The position numbers and the translations under genes are program-made. The notes below the pieces were generated by a model. The model made no database searches. It was not told the origin of the DNA and was given only the letters and a program-made list of their open reading frames with translations. From CAVQCX01 sp963711095 (GTDB taxonomy: Bacteria; Pseudomonadota; Gammaproteobacteria; Chromatiales; Chromatiaceae), in contig CAVQCX010000028.1 in NCBI GenBank assembly GCA_963711095.1, forward strand, positions 24,241-88,240: 64,000 bases of DNA, written 5' to 3'. Every line of letters starts with the position of its first letter. Within the stretch, counting starts at the first letter, position 1. Positions 26,267 through 36,097 of this stretch are shown here, one piece after another.

Positions 26267-27580
26267 TTGAATCCGGTCAGAGTCGGTCTTCTGGGTTTGG
26301 GCACGGTCGGTGGGGGCACCATGAACGTGCTGACCCGCAACGCGGCGGAGATCGCCCGCCGGGCGGGGCGGGCGATCCGCGTCACGCACGCGGCGGCCAA
26401 GGCATACAACGCGGCGGGCATCGAGGGACTGGATCAGGTCCCGGTCACTGACGATGGCTTCGCGGTGGTTGACAATCCCGATCTGGACATCATCGTCGAG
26501 CTGATCGGCGGCTATTCCCCGGCGCGCGAGCTGGTGCTCAGGGCGATCGAGAACGGCAAGCACGTGGTCACCGCCAACAAGGCCCTGATCGCGCTGCACG
26601 GCAACGAGATTTTCGCCGCCGCCCAGGCCAAGGGCGTGACCGTGGCCTTCGAGGCCGCGGTCGCCGGCGGCATCCCCATCATCAAGGCGGTGCGCGAGGG
26701 TCTGGCGGCCAACCACATCGAGTGGATCGCGGGCATCATCAACGGCACCGGCAATTTCATTCTCAGCGAGATGCGCGACAAGGGTCGCGAGTTCGCCGAC
26801 GTGCTGCGGGAAGCCCAGGCGCTGGGCTACGCCGAGGCCGATCCAAGCTTCGACGTGGAAGGCATAGATGCCGCCCACAAGCTCACCATTCTGGCCTCGC
26901 TGGCGTTCGGCATCCCCCTGCAGTTCAAGAAATGCTACACGGAAGGGATCACGCGTATCGAGCCCCAGGACGTGGCGTATGCGGAGGAGCTCGGCTATCG
27001 GATAAAGCATCTCGGCGTAACGCGCAAGACCGCTCAAGGGGTGGAGCTTCGGGTGCACCCGACCCTGATCCCGGCCCGTCGCCTGATCGCCAATGTAGGT
27101 GGCGTGATGAATGCCGTGCTGGTCAAGGGCGATGCTGTCGGTCCGACCCTCTATTACGGGGCCGGTGCCGGTGCCCTGCCGACCGCCTCGTCGGTGGTGG
27201 CGGACTTGGTGGACGTGACCCGCGCGCTCACCACCGACCCGGAGAACCGGGTGCCCCATCTGGCGTTCCAGCCCAGCGAGATCGCCGATATCCCGGTCCT
27301 GCCCATCGGTGAGATCGAGACGGCCTATTACCTGCGGATGCGCGCCGAGGACAAGCCCGGCGTCATGGCGCGGGTCGCCGGCATCCTCGGCGACGCGGGT
27401 ATCAGCATCGAGGCGATCAAGCAGAAAGAGCCCGCCGAGGGCGAGACCCACGTCCAGCTGGTGCTGCTCACCCACCGCATCCGCGAGAAGCAGATGAATC
27501 TGGCCCAGGCCGAGATCGAGCGCCTGTCCGCCATCAACGGCCCGATCCACCGCATCCGCGTCGAGCATCTGGCGGGGTGA
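26267..27580 (+). CDS. hom: Homoserine dehydrogenase
   Basis: 437 aa. NAD(P) site VGLLGLGTVGGGTMNVL, catalytic region VTANKALIALHG and AGIINGTGNFIL, and a C-terminal ACT regulatory domain (from about residue 350, AEDKPGVMARVAGIL) that gives threonine feedback. TTG 26267 is chosen because GAGGAGA sits 6 nt upstream. The longer TTG 26252 start would include that ribosome binding site. thrC normally follows, but here only a stump of it is found 2.7 kb downstream. Confidence 0.96.
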   Translation: MNPVRVGLLGLGTVGGGTMNVLTRNAAEIARRAGRAIRVTHAAAKAYNAAGIEGLDQVPVTDDGFAVVDNPDLDIIVELIGGYSPARELVLRAIENGKHVVTANKALIALHGNEIFAAAQAKGVTVAFEAAVAGGIPIIKAVREGLAANHIEWIAGIINGTGNFILSEMRDKGREFADVLREAQALGYAEADPSFDVEGIDAAHKLTILASLAFGIPLQFKKCYTEGITRIEPQDVAYAEELGYRIKHLGVTRKTAQGVELRVHPTLIPARRLIANVGGVMNAVLVKGDAVGPTLYYGAGAGALPTASSVVADLVDVTRALTTDPENRVPHLAFQPSEIADIPVLPIGEIETAYYLRMRAEDKPGVMARVAGILGDAGISIEAIKQKEPAEGETHVQLVLLTHRIREKQMNLAQAEIERLSAINGPIHRIRVEHLAG

Positions 27581-27629
27581 GCCGGGACCGAAAGCCCAGT
27601 GGGCTTTCGCAGCCCGGCGAACGCCCGGC
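27577..27629 (+). repeat. Structured palindromic repeat, copy 1
   Basis: GTGA-GCCGGG-acc-CGAAAGCCCA-g-TGGGCTTTCG-cag-CCCGGC-GAACGCCCG. Both inner (10 bp) and outer (6 bp) stems pair perfectly. It overlaps the hom stop. Copies 2 and 3 keep the flanks but have different, still paired, arms. Confidence 0.85.
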
Positions 27630-27639
27630 CAAGGGTGAG

Positions 27640-27727
27640 GCAAGCGTTTGCGAAGCAAAGCTTCGAGCGCTGCCGAACGCCCGTACAGGATCTACGCGGG
27701 GCTCATCGAAGCTTAATATCGCGCCGT
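27640..27727 (+). repeat. Diverged repeat unit with hairpin CGAAGC-AAA-GCTTCG
   Basis: A shorter hairpin (27651-27665) is followed by CGAACGCCCGTACAGG and CTCATCGAAG, the same tail as in the 101 bp units downstream. It looks like an older copy of that unit. Confidence 0.6.
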
Positions 27728-27780
27728 GACGGGAGTCTGACCGGCCGGCGGCTCGATCGAGACGCTGTAGATATGTCGCG

Positions 27781-27982
27781 CCATGGGTGAGCCGGGACCG
27801 AAGGTCCAGTGGACCTTCGCAGCTCGGCGAACGCCCGTGCAGGATGTACGGGCTGGGGCTCATCGAAGTTTAGTAGTCGCGCCATGGGTGAGCCGGGACC
27901 GAAGGTCCAGTGGACCTTCGCAGCTCGGCGAACGCCCGTGCAGGATGTACGGGCTGGGGCTCATCGAAGTTTAGTAGTCGCG
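27781..27982 (+). repeat. Two tandem 101 bp units with palindromic cores
   Basis: Units at 27781-27881 and 27882-27982 are essentially identical. Each holds GTGAGCCGGGACC, the hairpin CGAAGGTCCA-g-TGGACCTTCG, then CTCGGCGAACGCCCG and a tail with GTACGGGCTGGGG. The short ORFs across them are not convincing genes. Confidence 0.9.
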
Positions 27983-28427
27983 CCATGGATGGCGGGTAGT
28001 ACCTAGCCGAAGCCGCATACCGGCCTGTTCGCCCAAGGATCTCTGGGCTGGGGTTTTCGAAACCTCGTAGCCGTGTCGATGCTGCAGTCGCTTAACAAAT
28101 CCACTATGGCCGAAATCGGCAGCACCGTGCGGGGTGCGCCCCGCGATGGGCCTGCCGGGACACGCCGTGAATCCGTCCATGGAGGCTCGGGAGCCGCCGT
28201 CCGGGCGGCTCACGGTCCCGCCAGACCCATCCCGGACCGCCTGAGAGAGTGGAGTAGGTGGCCGGAACAATCGGCTCGTTACCCGTAGGATGGGTGTCCT
28301 GGTAACGCTGGTAACGGTAACCGCGATGGACGATTGACGGAGTGGGCGTCCACTCGACGGTTCAGAACCGTAAAGGGCTCTGACCCCTAATTCCGTTCCT
28401 AATTCCTATGGCGCGATGGACAGGCGG
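27983..28427. other. Non-coding stretch with further palindromes
   Basis: I see no gene here. It contains a hairpin GAGCCGCC-gtccg-GGCGGCTC near 28190-28211 within a repeat-like block, and three GGTAAC motifs near 28300-28322. It continues the repeat-rich zone after hom. Confidence 0.5.
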
Positions 28428-28496
28428 TCGCGACCGGGCGGTCGCTCCTACCGCCCGGTTACACCCTCCCTTGTAGGAGCGAGCGCCCGCTCGCGA
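28428..28496. repeat. Inverted pair of REP-type elements
   Basis: The first copy reads TCGCGACCGGGCGGTCGCTCCTAC (in two parts, 28428-28440 and 28441-28451). The second is its inverse, GTAGGAGCGAGCGCCC-GCTCGCGA at 28473-28496. The GTAGGAGCG core is that of classic gammaproteobacterial REP sequences; a head-to-head pair is a BIME-like arrangement. Confidence 0.75.
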
Positions 28497-28523
28497 TAGG
28501 CAGAGGCTGCTCAGCGACGCGCC

Positions 28524-28640
28524 CTACGGAGCGATCGGCTCCTTGCGGATGCCGAGCTTCTGCATGCGGTAGCGTAGGGTGCTCGGATTGAGTCCGAGCT
28601 GAGCAGCCGCCCCGCTGCGCCCTTCGATCTTCCCCTGGCA
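28524..28640 (-). pseudogene. C-terminal remnant of a sigma54-dependent regulator
   Basis: Minus-strand reading gives GKIEGRSGAAAQLGLNPSTL then RYRMQKLGIRKEPIAP and a stop. This is the Fis-type helix-turn-helix end of NtrC/FhlA-type activators. No receiver or AAA+ domain remains upstream, so only the last 40 or so codons survive. Confidence 0.8.
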
Positions 28641-28797
28641 CCCGGACCCATGAGGGTCAGGTCTCGTCTTGTTGCAGTCGGCGGTTTGGATCGTCGTACT
28701 GAGCCCCGGGCTGCCAGGCGTGCCAGCGTCGCTTGTTTCCGCCCAACGATGATGGCGTCAACGAGTTAGGGGGAGCCAACGGGCCTCGCTTCCTTTT

Positions 28798-29206
28798 TCA
28801 ATCAGCCTCCCAATCCTGAAGCCGCAGGCCTGTGATACGACCAAACTCATTGGTGTTATGGGTCACCAGGGTGGCGTCGTAGGCGCAGGCGATCGCGGCA
28901 ATCATCAAGTCATTCGGGCCAATGGGTCTTCCTTGCTCGGCGAGATCTGCCCGAATCCTTCCGTATTCCTGTGCGCAACGATCGTCGAAGGGCAGGCTGC
29001 AGAGCGGCTCGAAGAATCGATCAAGGCATCGCAGGTTCTCCTCAACCCTCTGACTTCGTCTTGCGCCGTAGAACAGCTCGGCCTTGACGAGGCTGCACAG
29101 AGCGATCTCCGCCGGCAAGGCCTCACGAAAGCGCTGCAGCAGGCCCTGATGTCGCTCGTTCAGCACGTGGATGCAGACGCTGGTTGGTGTCAAGCAAGTA
29201 CCTCAC
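28798..29206 (-). pseudogene. vapC: VapC-type PIN toxin gene with 4 bp insertion
   Basis: The frame from GTG 29206 begins VRYLLDTN, the correct PIN start with the first catalytic Asp. After this the good frame continues as CIHVLNERHQGLLQRF and PNDLMIAAIACAYDATLVTHN (in two parts), with later acidic residues. Joining DTN to VCIHVLN requires removal of 4 bases (CAGC) near 29180. PIN toxins are RNases. No antitoxin gene could be recognised upstream. It is probably inactive as written. Confidence 0.8.
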
Positions 29207-29476
29207 GTTTTCTACAGGAACGGTCACCGACGTGGATGCCGCCGGCAAACCGTCGCCCCCCTCGCCGACCGCCACCCTCAACGCCGGGCTGATGCCGGCG
29301 CTAGGCGCCTGGGATACAAGGACACGCACCGGATGCAATTCGGTGCGGGCGGGGGGAGTGAGGGCGTTGGGTGCTCCATGGATGGAGTGGCATCGACCTG
29401 GCGGCATCGAGTCAGTCGAGCGAGTCTGTTGGGCTATACTCGCCCCAGGCGTCATCGTCCTTCTAGGGAGCCCGGT

Positions 29477-29965
29477 ATGGAGTGGGCGGAAGCGATCAAC
29501 AACCCGTTTTTGCAAAACCTGCCGTTCAAGATCGAGCTGAACAAGTGGGGCCAGATCCTGATGACCCCGGCAAGCAATCGCCATGGCATGCTGCAGTCCG
29601 AAATGGTCTATCTGCTGCGCAGCAGATTGCCAGGTGGCGCCGTCATCGTGGAGTGCTCCATCCAGACGTCCGACGGGGTCAAGGTTGCCGATGTCGCATG
29701 GGCATCGGATGACTTTCTGAAGCGAAACGGGGAGGCAACGCCTTTCCAGGAGGCACCGGAGATCTGCGTGGAGATCGTCAGTCCTTCCAACTTGTCGGGC
29801 GAGATTGAGCAGAAGGTCGAGCCGTACCTTGCCAGAGGGGCTCGAGAGGTCTGGGTCTGTGGTGACGATGGGGTGGTGAGGCATTTTGAGCACCGCGGGC
29901 GGGTCGACGGCTCCAGGTTGTTGGGGGAGTCCGTGAGGATCGGGGGAGCGGGGAGGCGTGTGTAG
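29477..29965 (+). CDS. Uma2-like (DUF820) putative PD-(D/E)xK nuclease
   Basis: 162 aa. Family features are NRHGMLQSEMVYLLRSRLPG, ECSIQTSDGVKVADVAWAS and APEICVEIVSPSN followed by KVEPYLARGAREVWV, which match Uma2 proteins with a PD-(D/E)xK nuclease fold. They occur in large numbers in cyanobacteria and some proteobacteria, and their role is unclear. AGGGAG precedes ATG 29477. It sits alone in the degraded zone between hom and the thrC stump. Confidence 0.82.
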   Translation: MEWAEAINNPFLQNLPFKIELNKWGQILMTPASNRHGMLQSEMVYLLRSRLPGGAVIVECSIQTSDGVKVADVAWASDDFLKRNGEATPFQEAPEICVEIVSPSNLSGEIEQKVEPYLARGAREVWVCGDDGVVRHFEHRGRVDGSRLLGESVRIGGAGRRV

Positions 29966-30253
29966 AGGCGATTGGCTGTTGGTCGGCGACGGGTTGTGCT
30001 TGCGGATCTCCGAGCAGACGGTACCAAGGGGCGGGCTTCAGGGTTAGGGCGACAAGATAGGGTAATTCGGGCTGTCAGACCGAAATAGCTTTCGAAGTAG
30101 GCCAGGTTGCGGTGCAGGCGCTACCTGGCGCCGTCCTTGACAGGGCAACACGCCGGCGATTTGCTGGAGCCAACCGAGCCCCCGACTTCTGTCAAAATAC
30201 CCCCTTTCAGACCCACGGGTCTCGCCTAAGCGATGACCGTCCGAGGACCAGCC
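29966..30253. other. Intergenic stretch without recognised features
   Basis: 288 bp between the Uma2-like gene and the thrC stump. I see no supported gene or clear repeat here. Confidence 0.4.
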
Positions 30254-30401
30254 ATGCCCATGCGAGCCCGCTACACGGGACTGACCGAGAGCTACCGCGA
30301 CCGCCTGCGGGTGCACGACGATACCCGCGTCGTCTCCCTGGGCGAAGGCACTACGCCGCTGACCGGTCAAGCGCGCGATCCTGGATGACATGGGCGGCTG
30401 A
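30254..30401 (+). pseudogene. thrC: Threonine synthase stump (internal deletion)
   Basis: From ATG 30254 the frame reads RARYTGLTESYRDRL and RVVSLGEGTTPL, the standard N-terminus of PLP-dependent threonine synthase. It then goes out of family at TGQARDPG and stops at 30388. One frame over, KRAILDDMGG and a stop at 30401 could be the last residues of the same gene. About 300 codons, including the PLP lysine, would be missing. Its place after hom and before the RpfE-like gene is the normal thrC position. Threonine synthesis would need another copy. Confidence 0.75.
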
Positions 30402-30430
30402 GTAGGTCCGACCGTGCGGGCCGCTGCGAC

Positions 30431-31441
30431 ATGGCGCTGATCGACCTGCTGATCCCGGGGCTGCTCGGGCCCCTGCCGTCGGGCGGCGTGTCGGCGGGCG
30501 ATCGGGCGCCCGCCCTGGAGCGGCTGCTGGCACGGGCGGATCGCGTGCCCTTGGACGGGACCGGTACCGACGGCACACTGCTGGTGTTGGCGGGCCTGTC
30601 CTCCGCCGAGCCCCCGATCGGCGCCCTGGGCCTGCTCGGAGAGGGGGGCGACCCCCAGCACGCCTGCTGGCTGCGAGCGGACCCGCTGCACCTGCGTGCG
30701 GACCTCACGCGGCTGCTGGTGTTCGACACCGGTGCCTTCCCGCTGCTGCCCGCGGAGGCCCGGGCCCTGGTCGAGCTGTTCAACGCCCATTTTGCTGACC
30801 GCGGGCTGAGCCTGGTCGCGCCCCATCCGGAGCGTTGGTACCTGCGCCTGGAAGACTGCCCGAGGATCCGCACGCAGCCCCTGGAGACGGCATTGGGGCG
30901 CAGTCCCGACGAGCTGCTCCCCACAGGCGATGACGCGGGCCTCTGGCGCGCGCTGCTGAACGAGGTACAGATGTTGTTTCACTCGGCGGCTGTCAACGTC
31001 GAGCGCGAGGCCCGCGGTCTGCCGAGCGTCAACGGGGTCTGGCTCCACGGGGCCGGGAGACTGCCGGTGGGCGCGGTGCCCCAGGCCGACGGCTTCTTCG
31101 GGGAGCATCCGCTGCTGGCAGGCCTTGCCCGGTTGCGCGGCGTGCCGGTACAGCCGTTGCCGCCGCGCGCGACGCAGCTCCTTGGCGCGCCGGGGCACAG
31201 CCTGGCGCTCTGGCAGGGCCTGCTCCCCGCGGTCCTGACCGGGGACCTGGCGGGCTGGATCGATGGGCTGGGTCGTCTGGAGGCATGGCTGGCGGGTCTG
31301 GCCGATGGATTGGCGCGCGCGCGGGGCATAGAGCTGAGGCTCTGCCCCGGGACAGGGCAGGCATTCATGCTGGACGGGCGTCGTCTCGGTCGATTCTGGC
31401 GGCGCAGACGCCCGTTCGGCTGGTGGCTCGAACATTGCTGA
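30431..31441 (+). CDS. RpfE-type / phosphoglycerate mutase-like conserved protein
   Basis: 336 aa. It starts MALIDLLIPGLLGPLP and contains HPERWYLRLEDCPRIRTQPL, NEVQMLFHSAAVNVEREARG and LPSVNGVWLHGAGRLP. This matches the proteins annotated as RpfE-type regulatory proteins or cofactor-independent phosphoglycerate mutase-like proteins that sit next to recJ in many gammaproteobacteria. No intact mutase active site is evident, so catalysis is doubtful. It closely follows the thrC stump. recJ, its usual neighbour, is not found downstream. Confidence 0.65.
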   Translation: MALIDLLIPGLLGPLPSGGVSAGDRAPALERLLARADRVPLDGTGTDGTLLVLAGLSSAEPPIGALGLLGEGGDPQHACWLRADPLHLRADLTRLLVFDTGAFPLLPAEARALVELFNAHFADRGLSLVAPHPERWYLRLEDCPRIRTQPLETALGRSPDELLPTGDDAGLWRALLNEVQMLFHSAAVNVEREARGLPSVNGVWLHGAGRLPVGAVPQADGFFGEHPLLAGLARLRGVPVQPLPPRATQLLGAPGHSLALWQGLLPAVLTGDLAGWIDGLGRLEAWLAGLADGLARARGIELRLCPGTGQAFMLDGRRLGRFWRRRRPFGWWLEHC

Positions 31442-31608
31442 ATGGAGTTTGGGGCGGCATCATGCCGGGGCCGGAGCCGGCCCCGGGAGACCCGCATGCG
31501 CCGCGGCGCCCCTCCCGGACCCGGGTAGCGGCTATGATGTAAAACGCTTCGCCCGTGGCTGGATGCGGGCGACCTAGATGAGCACCAGCAATCCTATGGG
31601 GACAGGCC

Positions 31609-34600
31609 ATGAACTTCCTGCGCGCCCTGGGGCTTGATGCGGTCCCCGGCGACCCCGAGGAGGAGCGCGACAAGCTTCACCTCTACATCAACCTGAAGCT
31701 GGCCTCTTCGGGTCAGCCTACTTGCGTCTCCGGCGAGGCGACGGGATTTCTGGCGACCGCCCACGATCTGCTCAGAAGCTACCGGGAGAAGAATCGGCTG
31801 CTGTCCAACTACCTGTGCCCGGCGGATCGGCGCATCCAGGACTTTCTGAACCGCTACCTGGAAGACCTGGAGCTCGACCGGGTGCCCAGTCTGCCCGTCA
31901 TGACCTTCGTGCTGGATCGCCATGGACTGGCCCGGGAGCTGTCCCTGCCCATGGCCGAGGACGAGTTTCACTCGGACATCGTCTCCAGCTACCGGGTGCG
32001 CCAGGGCGTGCTGCACAACCCGGTGAGCGACCGGCGCACCAGCGCCGGCTCCTTCCATATCGCCGAGGGGGGGCTGCCGATCCCGGGGGACAAGAAGGCC
32101 GTGCCCAAGGGCGTGTTCGCCCGGCTCCTGGCCGAGGCCCTGAATCCGCCCCAGGACCTGATGGTGCTGCCTTTCACCGCCGGTCAGCCGAGTCCGGCGC
32201 GCATGTTCGCCTCGCTGGCGCTGCGCCCCACGGTGTGCCCGGCGATCGGCGGCCGGCAGCCCGAGAAGACCATGGAGATCCGCTTCTTCGCGCCGGGCAA
32301 TCTGGTGAGCAATCTCGATTTCGTCGAGAGCATCTTCGGCAATGCCGGCAATCCGGTGCTGGCCGACTCGGACGCCGCGCTCGATGTCGACCATTGGACC
32401 GGGCATTCCGGCTGCGTGCTGCTCGCACCCCATCTGACCAGCCTGACCAAGCAGCAGCTCGGGCTGCCCCGCTGGGAGGATGCCAGCGAGCGTCAGCGCC
32501 GCGACGGCATGTGCTGGAAGGTGCCCGAGGAGCTCTACAACGACGGCGACGCCTTCAAGGTGACCGCCCGGGACGAGTCCGGGGTGATCTTCACCATCCT
32601 GGCCGACAACTACTACGGCTACTGCAAGAAAGAGGTGAAGACCCAGCTCAGCTTCGCGGCCAATCTCTATGGCCTGGCCGAAGAGGAGCATGCCGGCGGG
32701 GCGCTGGCCTTCCATCGGCGCAATCACGGCGAGGAGTTCGGGGTGGACAGCCGCACCCGCGAGCCGGGCTACAGCTTCGACGACATGGTCGAGCGCTACG
32801 GCGAGCTGATGGATGTCCGGCCCGAGGGCTATGCGATCGACCGGCGTTACCCCGAGGTCGTCTATGTCTCCCAGACGCTGCGCATGGATCTCAACGCCCA
32901 GACCATCAACTGGGAGCGCAAGGGGGCGTTTCACAGCATCCGACTGCAGCCGGGCAAGATCTACATGCAGCCCAACGGCTACAAGGTGGAGATGATGAAG
33001 CACCCGGGTGCGCCGTCCTGGCGTCTCATCGGGACCGATTCCGAAGGCACCTTCTGCCACAAGCCGTGTACCGTCTCCGGCGGTGGCAAGTCGGAGATCT
33101 CCAAGTCCATCGAGGACGCGGTGATCTACGGCCCGATGTTCGTCGATGACCTGCACCGGGACCTGGACCGGGTTCAGGCGATCTTCGAGCGCGACTACGC
33201 CGACCGGCTCAAGCCGGGCTGTGAGAGCGAGGACCGGGAAGCCGGGCGCAGCCCCCTGAGCGCGGAGCGCAGCCTCGGCTCGGTGATCAAGCTGCTCACG
33301 CCCTCTTCGAGCTACGCCGACGAGTTCAACGCCTGGCTGGAATCCATTCCGCCGCGCATCCTCGCGCTGGCCTTTCTGATCAAGCGCTTCTACCGCCAGG
33401 AGTGGGGCGATCGCTGGCGCGAGCAGCTGTCCGTGGATGAGGTCGACGGGGCTCCGGGTCACGAGCTCAAGCTGTTCGACCGCAGGATCATCGCCTCCTA
33501 CCTGCGCGTGGGCTTCGACGGCGAGGGCAAGTGGCGTACCTTCAAGGTGCGTCAGGACTACATCGCCGCCGAAAAGGTCCAGATGGAGGACGACATCAGC
33601 GCGTCCGTGGTGGTGCCGGCGCGCTGCCTGAGCGACTGTCGGCCCGGTCAGCCCCAGGCGCAGAGTGCCAAGCTGGTCAAGAACTGCGAGTACCGGCTGT
33701 TCCAGCGTCCCGACGAGGCGGTGCATCCGGGCTTCGACAAGCAGACCGAGGCCGACATGGCCCGGCCCGGCAACTTCATGGCCAATTACGAGCCGCTCCA
33801 CGGCGACAAGCTGGCCAAGGTGGTGGAGAACGTCCTCAGCTTCAGCGGTTTCACAGCGCCCATGCAGGGCCTGCTGCGGGAGGCCTATCTCGAAGGGGGC
33901 GGCTTCGTGGTGTCCTCCGGGCACCCGCGCCTGGTCGACGGCAAGCCGTCCAAGAACCCCCGCTATCTGCAGACCCGGCCCGACCTCATGGACCCGGTGC
34001 GCAAGTATGTCGCCGAGGTGGGGGTGCGCTTTCACCGCAAGCTGCCCTGCTCGGCGCCGGTCTGCCACCCGGTGGACGCGGTGCTCGCCGGGCGACGCAA
34101 TAACCCCCCGGAGCCCGGTATCCGTGCGCTGGCGGTGTACAACCCCATTCACTACCAGGAGCTGCCCGAGCTGTTCATGGACTTCATCTGCTCGCTGACC
34201 GGCAAGTCGCCTTCGACCACCGGCGCCGGCAGCGAGGGTGCGCTGACCAAGGGCCCCTTCAACGCCCTGCGGCCCACCGCGGATCTCAACAACGCCCTGG
34301 TCTCGTTCATCCTCACCGGCCATGCCGGCTTCTCCAGCTCGGCGGGCTACATCGGCCCCGACGTGCGCGTGGATCACGATGTGAGCCTGCTGATCCCGGA
34401 GATCTGGACGCGGCTCCGCCCCGCGGAGCGCGAGCCCGCGTATCTCATCGAGAACGCCTACCTCGAAGCCGCTGACGGACTTCGATCATGCCGGCCGCCG
34501 GGTGCTCGCCAGCCGGCTTGGCTACCGCATCACCGACCGTTTCGTGCACCACTTCATGGGCAAGATCTTCGACAACCCCAACGCCGTGTTCACCGCGGCC

Positions 34601-35113
34601 ATCCTCAAGCCCGAGACCCAGGACCTGGAGGTGTTCGTCGACGGCGTGCACAACATCTGCGAGGCCCAGCAGCGGGTGGCGCGCCGCTACCTGGATGATG
34701 GCAGCGTGCACGACGCCTGCCCGCCGCTGCAGGTGCTGCTGCACATCATGGCCGAGGGGCAGTACCGCGGCATGGATGCCAGCCATCCGCAGGTGCGCGC
34801 CATGTTCACCCGCGACTACCTGCTCGCCAGCGACTGGTACCGCGAGCGCCTGGAGGTCAAGCAGGCACGCGACGCGCAGCTGTGGCGCCGCCATGTGCAC
34901 AGCCTGCAGCAGTTTCTGAACCGACAGGACTACGCCGATCAGGCCGAGGCGCTCGGCATCCGCGACCGGCTCCAGCGGGCGAAGGCGCAGCTTGCGGCGG
35001 TGCAGCGGCCGGAATATGTCGACGATCTGGTCGGCACCATCGGTGCCGATCCGCTGCGCCCGGCGCGGGCCGAGAAGACGCGGGCCGTCGCAGATTCGCG
35101 CCGCGTGGCCTGA
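31609..35113 (+). pseudogene. Large PEP carboxykinase-like enzyme (PPi type), one frameshift
   Basis: About 1167 aa after correcting one base. Blocks such as EDEFHSDIVSSYRV, HTG-like HSGCVLLAPHLTSLTKQQLG, ERQRRDGMCWKVPEELYNDG and TVSGGGKSEISKSI (a P-loop-like GGGKS) match what I remember of diphosphate-dependent PEP carboxykinases from Propionibacterium and Entamoeba, which have the same length. That enzyme interconverts oxaloacetate plus PPi with PEP, CO2 and phosphate. The first frame ends soon after ENAYLE at 34467. The second resumes as LTDFDHAGRRVLASRLGYR. GAAG replaces GAG at 34465-34468, a one-base insertion. Family assignment is from memory. Confidence 0.68.
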
Positions 35114-35530
35114 CGATGGCCTAACAGCCCCAGGGTGCCCGGCTGGTGATCCGTGCCGAGCGCACCCGGCGCATGACCGAGGATCACGGCAGTCTGTGGG
35201 CCTGCATGGAGCAGCAGCCGCCGGCCGGTGTTCAGTACTTGGCCGTGCCGCGCCAGGGCAGCCGGCGCGCCACCGCCATGTATCTCCTATTCACTGGCAG
35301 CACCGGTCCGCCCGGTGTCCAGCAGACTTATGGGTAATGGTCAGCCCTCAGGGAGAGGGCCCGGGTGAGGGGATGATCCAGCGAAGCCTGGCTTTCGGCC
35401 GCGCCGATTCGCCGCGTCGTATCAAGGTACAAGCTCGTCCCGATCTTCTCGCTCCACGGCCTGAAATCAGTCGAAGAAGCTCGGGTTGGCAGGGTCGGCG
35501 CGCTGGCAAGGTCGGTGGCTCTACAGCGCG
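35114..35530. other. Intergenic stretch with a dispersed repeat
   Basis: 417 bp with no convincing gene. At 35345-35373 it carries CCCTCAGGGAGAGGGCCCG then GGTGAGGGG. Related copies lie at 38226-38250 (inside an hsdM remnant) and, inverted, at 56853-56890. Confidence 0.5.
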
Positions 35531-36037
35531 CTAAACTGGAATCAGGCGCACCGCATCGCCCTCGCGCAGCACCCCGCCGACGACCACCTTCAGCCCGACC
35601 CCGGCCCCCCGGCCGAGGGCCTTGCCGGCGCCACGGGCATAGACGCGATCCAGATAACCGCACGGTGGCCGCAGTCGGTGAAAGCCAAGCTCCACGTCGC
35701 CTATGTGCACGCGGCAGCGACGGAAGGCATCCTGGGGGATACCACTGACAACCAGGTTGCGCCGGTGTTGGCCGGCGGAGAAATCCAAACCGCTACGCCG
35801 CTCCGCCCGGCGCAGGTCTTCGGCCGTAACCAACGTGAGCTGACAACTATCGGTCGATCGCCAATGGCCCTGACCCGTCGCATAGCGGTCACCGGCCAGG
35901 CCCTGTCCAGGGACCGCCCCGATCTCATCGACACGATGCATCGGCTCGCCCGCTGCTTGGGCAATGAAGATCGCCTCGAGCGTGCCGACGAGCTCATCCG
36001 AGCGCCACTGTTTGAGCCAGGAAAAGACCGAAGGCAT
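35531..36037 (-). CDS. MOSC-domain protein
   Basis: 168 aa. The MOSC pattern is visible: GQGLAGDRYATGQGHW, then LTLVTAEDL, HRRNLVVSGI, and RLRPPCGYLDRV with the conserved Cys. MOSC domains (as in the MOCO sulfurase C-terminus and YiiM/YcbX) bind molybdenum cofactor or sulfur carriers. A stand-alone short form of unknown substrate. It separates the large PEPCK-like gene from the defence graveyard. Confidence 0.85.
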   Translation of the reverse strand: MPSVFSWLKQWRSDELVGTLEAIFIAQAAGEPMHRVDEIGAVPGQGLAGDRYATGQGHWRSTDSCQLTLVTAEDLRRAERRSGLDFSAGQHRRNLVVSGIPQDAFRRCRVHIGDVELGFHRLRPPCGYLDRVYARGAGKALGRGAGVGLKVVVGGVLREGDAVRLIPV

Positions 36038-36097
36038 GATTCAGCTTAGTGGTCAGTAGCTGCTAATTCCGCACTTCAGAAGCAGTCTCGGCCGCTG

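Noticed and set aside
27783..28006. Short ORFs across the 101 bp repeats (KVQWTFAARRTPVQ)
   Set aside because: Reading through non-coding palindromic repeats; no ribosome binding site and the same peptide appears in each repeat.
31594..34377. 927-codon minus-strand ORF opposite the PEPCK-like gene
   Set aside because: Antisense shadow of GC-rich coding DNA; composition is His/Arg/Gly-rich and has no recognisable domain.
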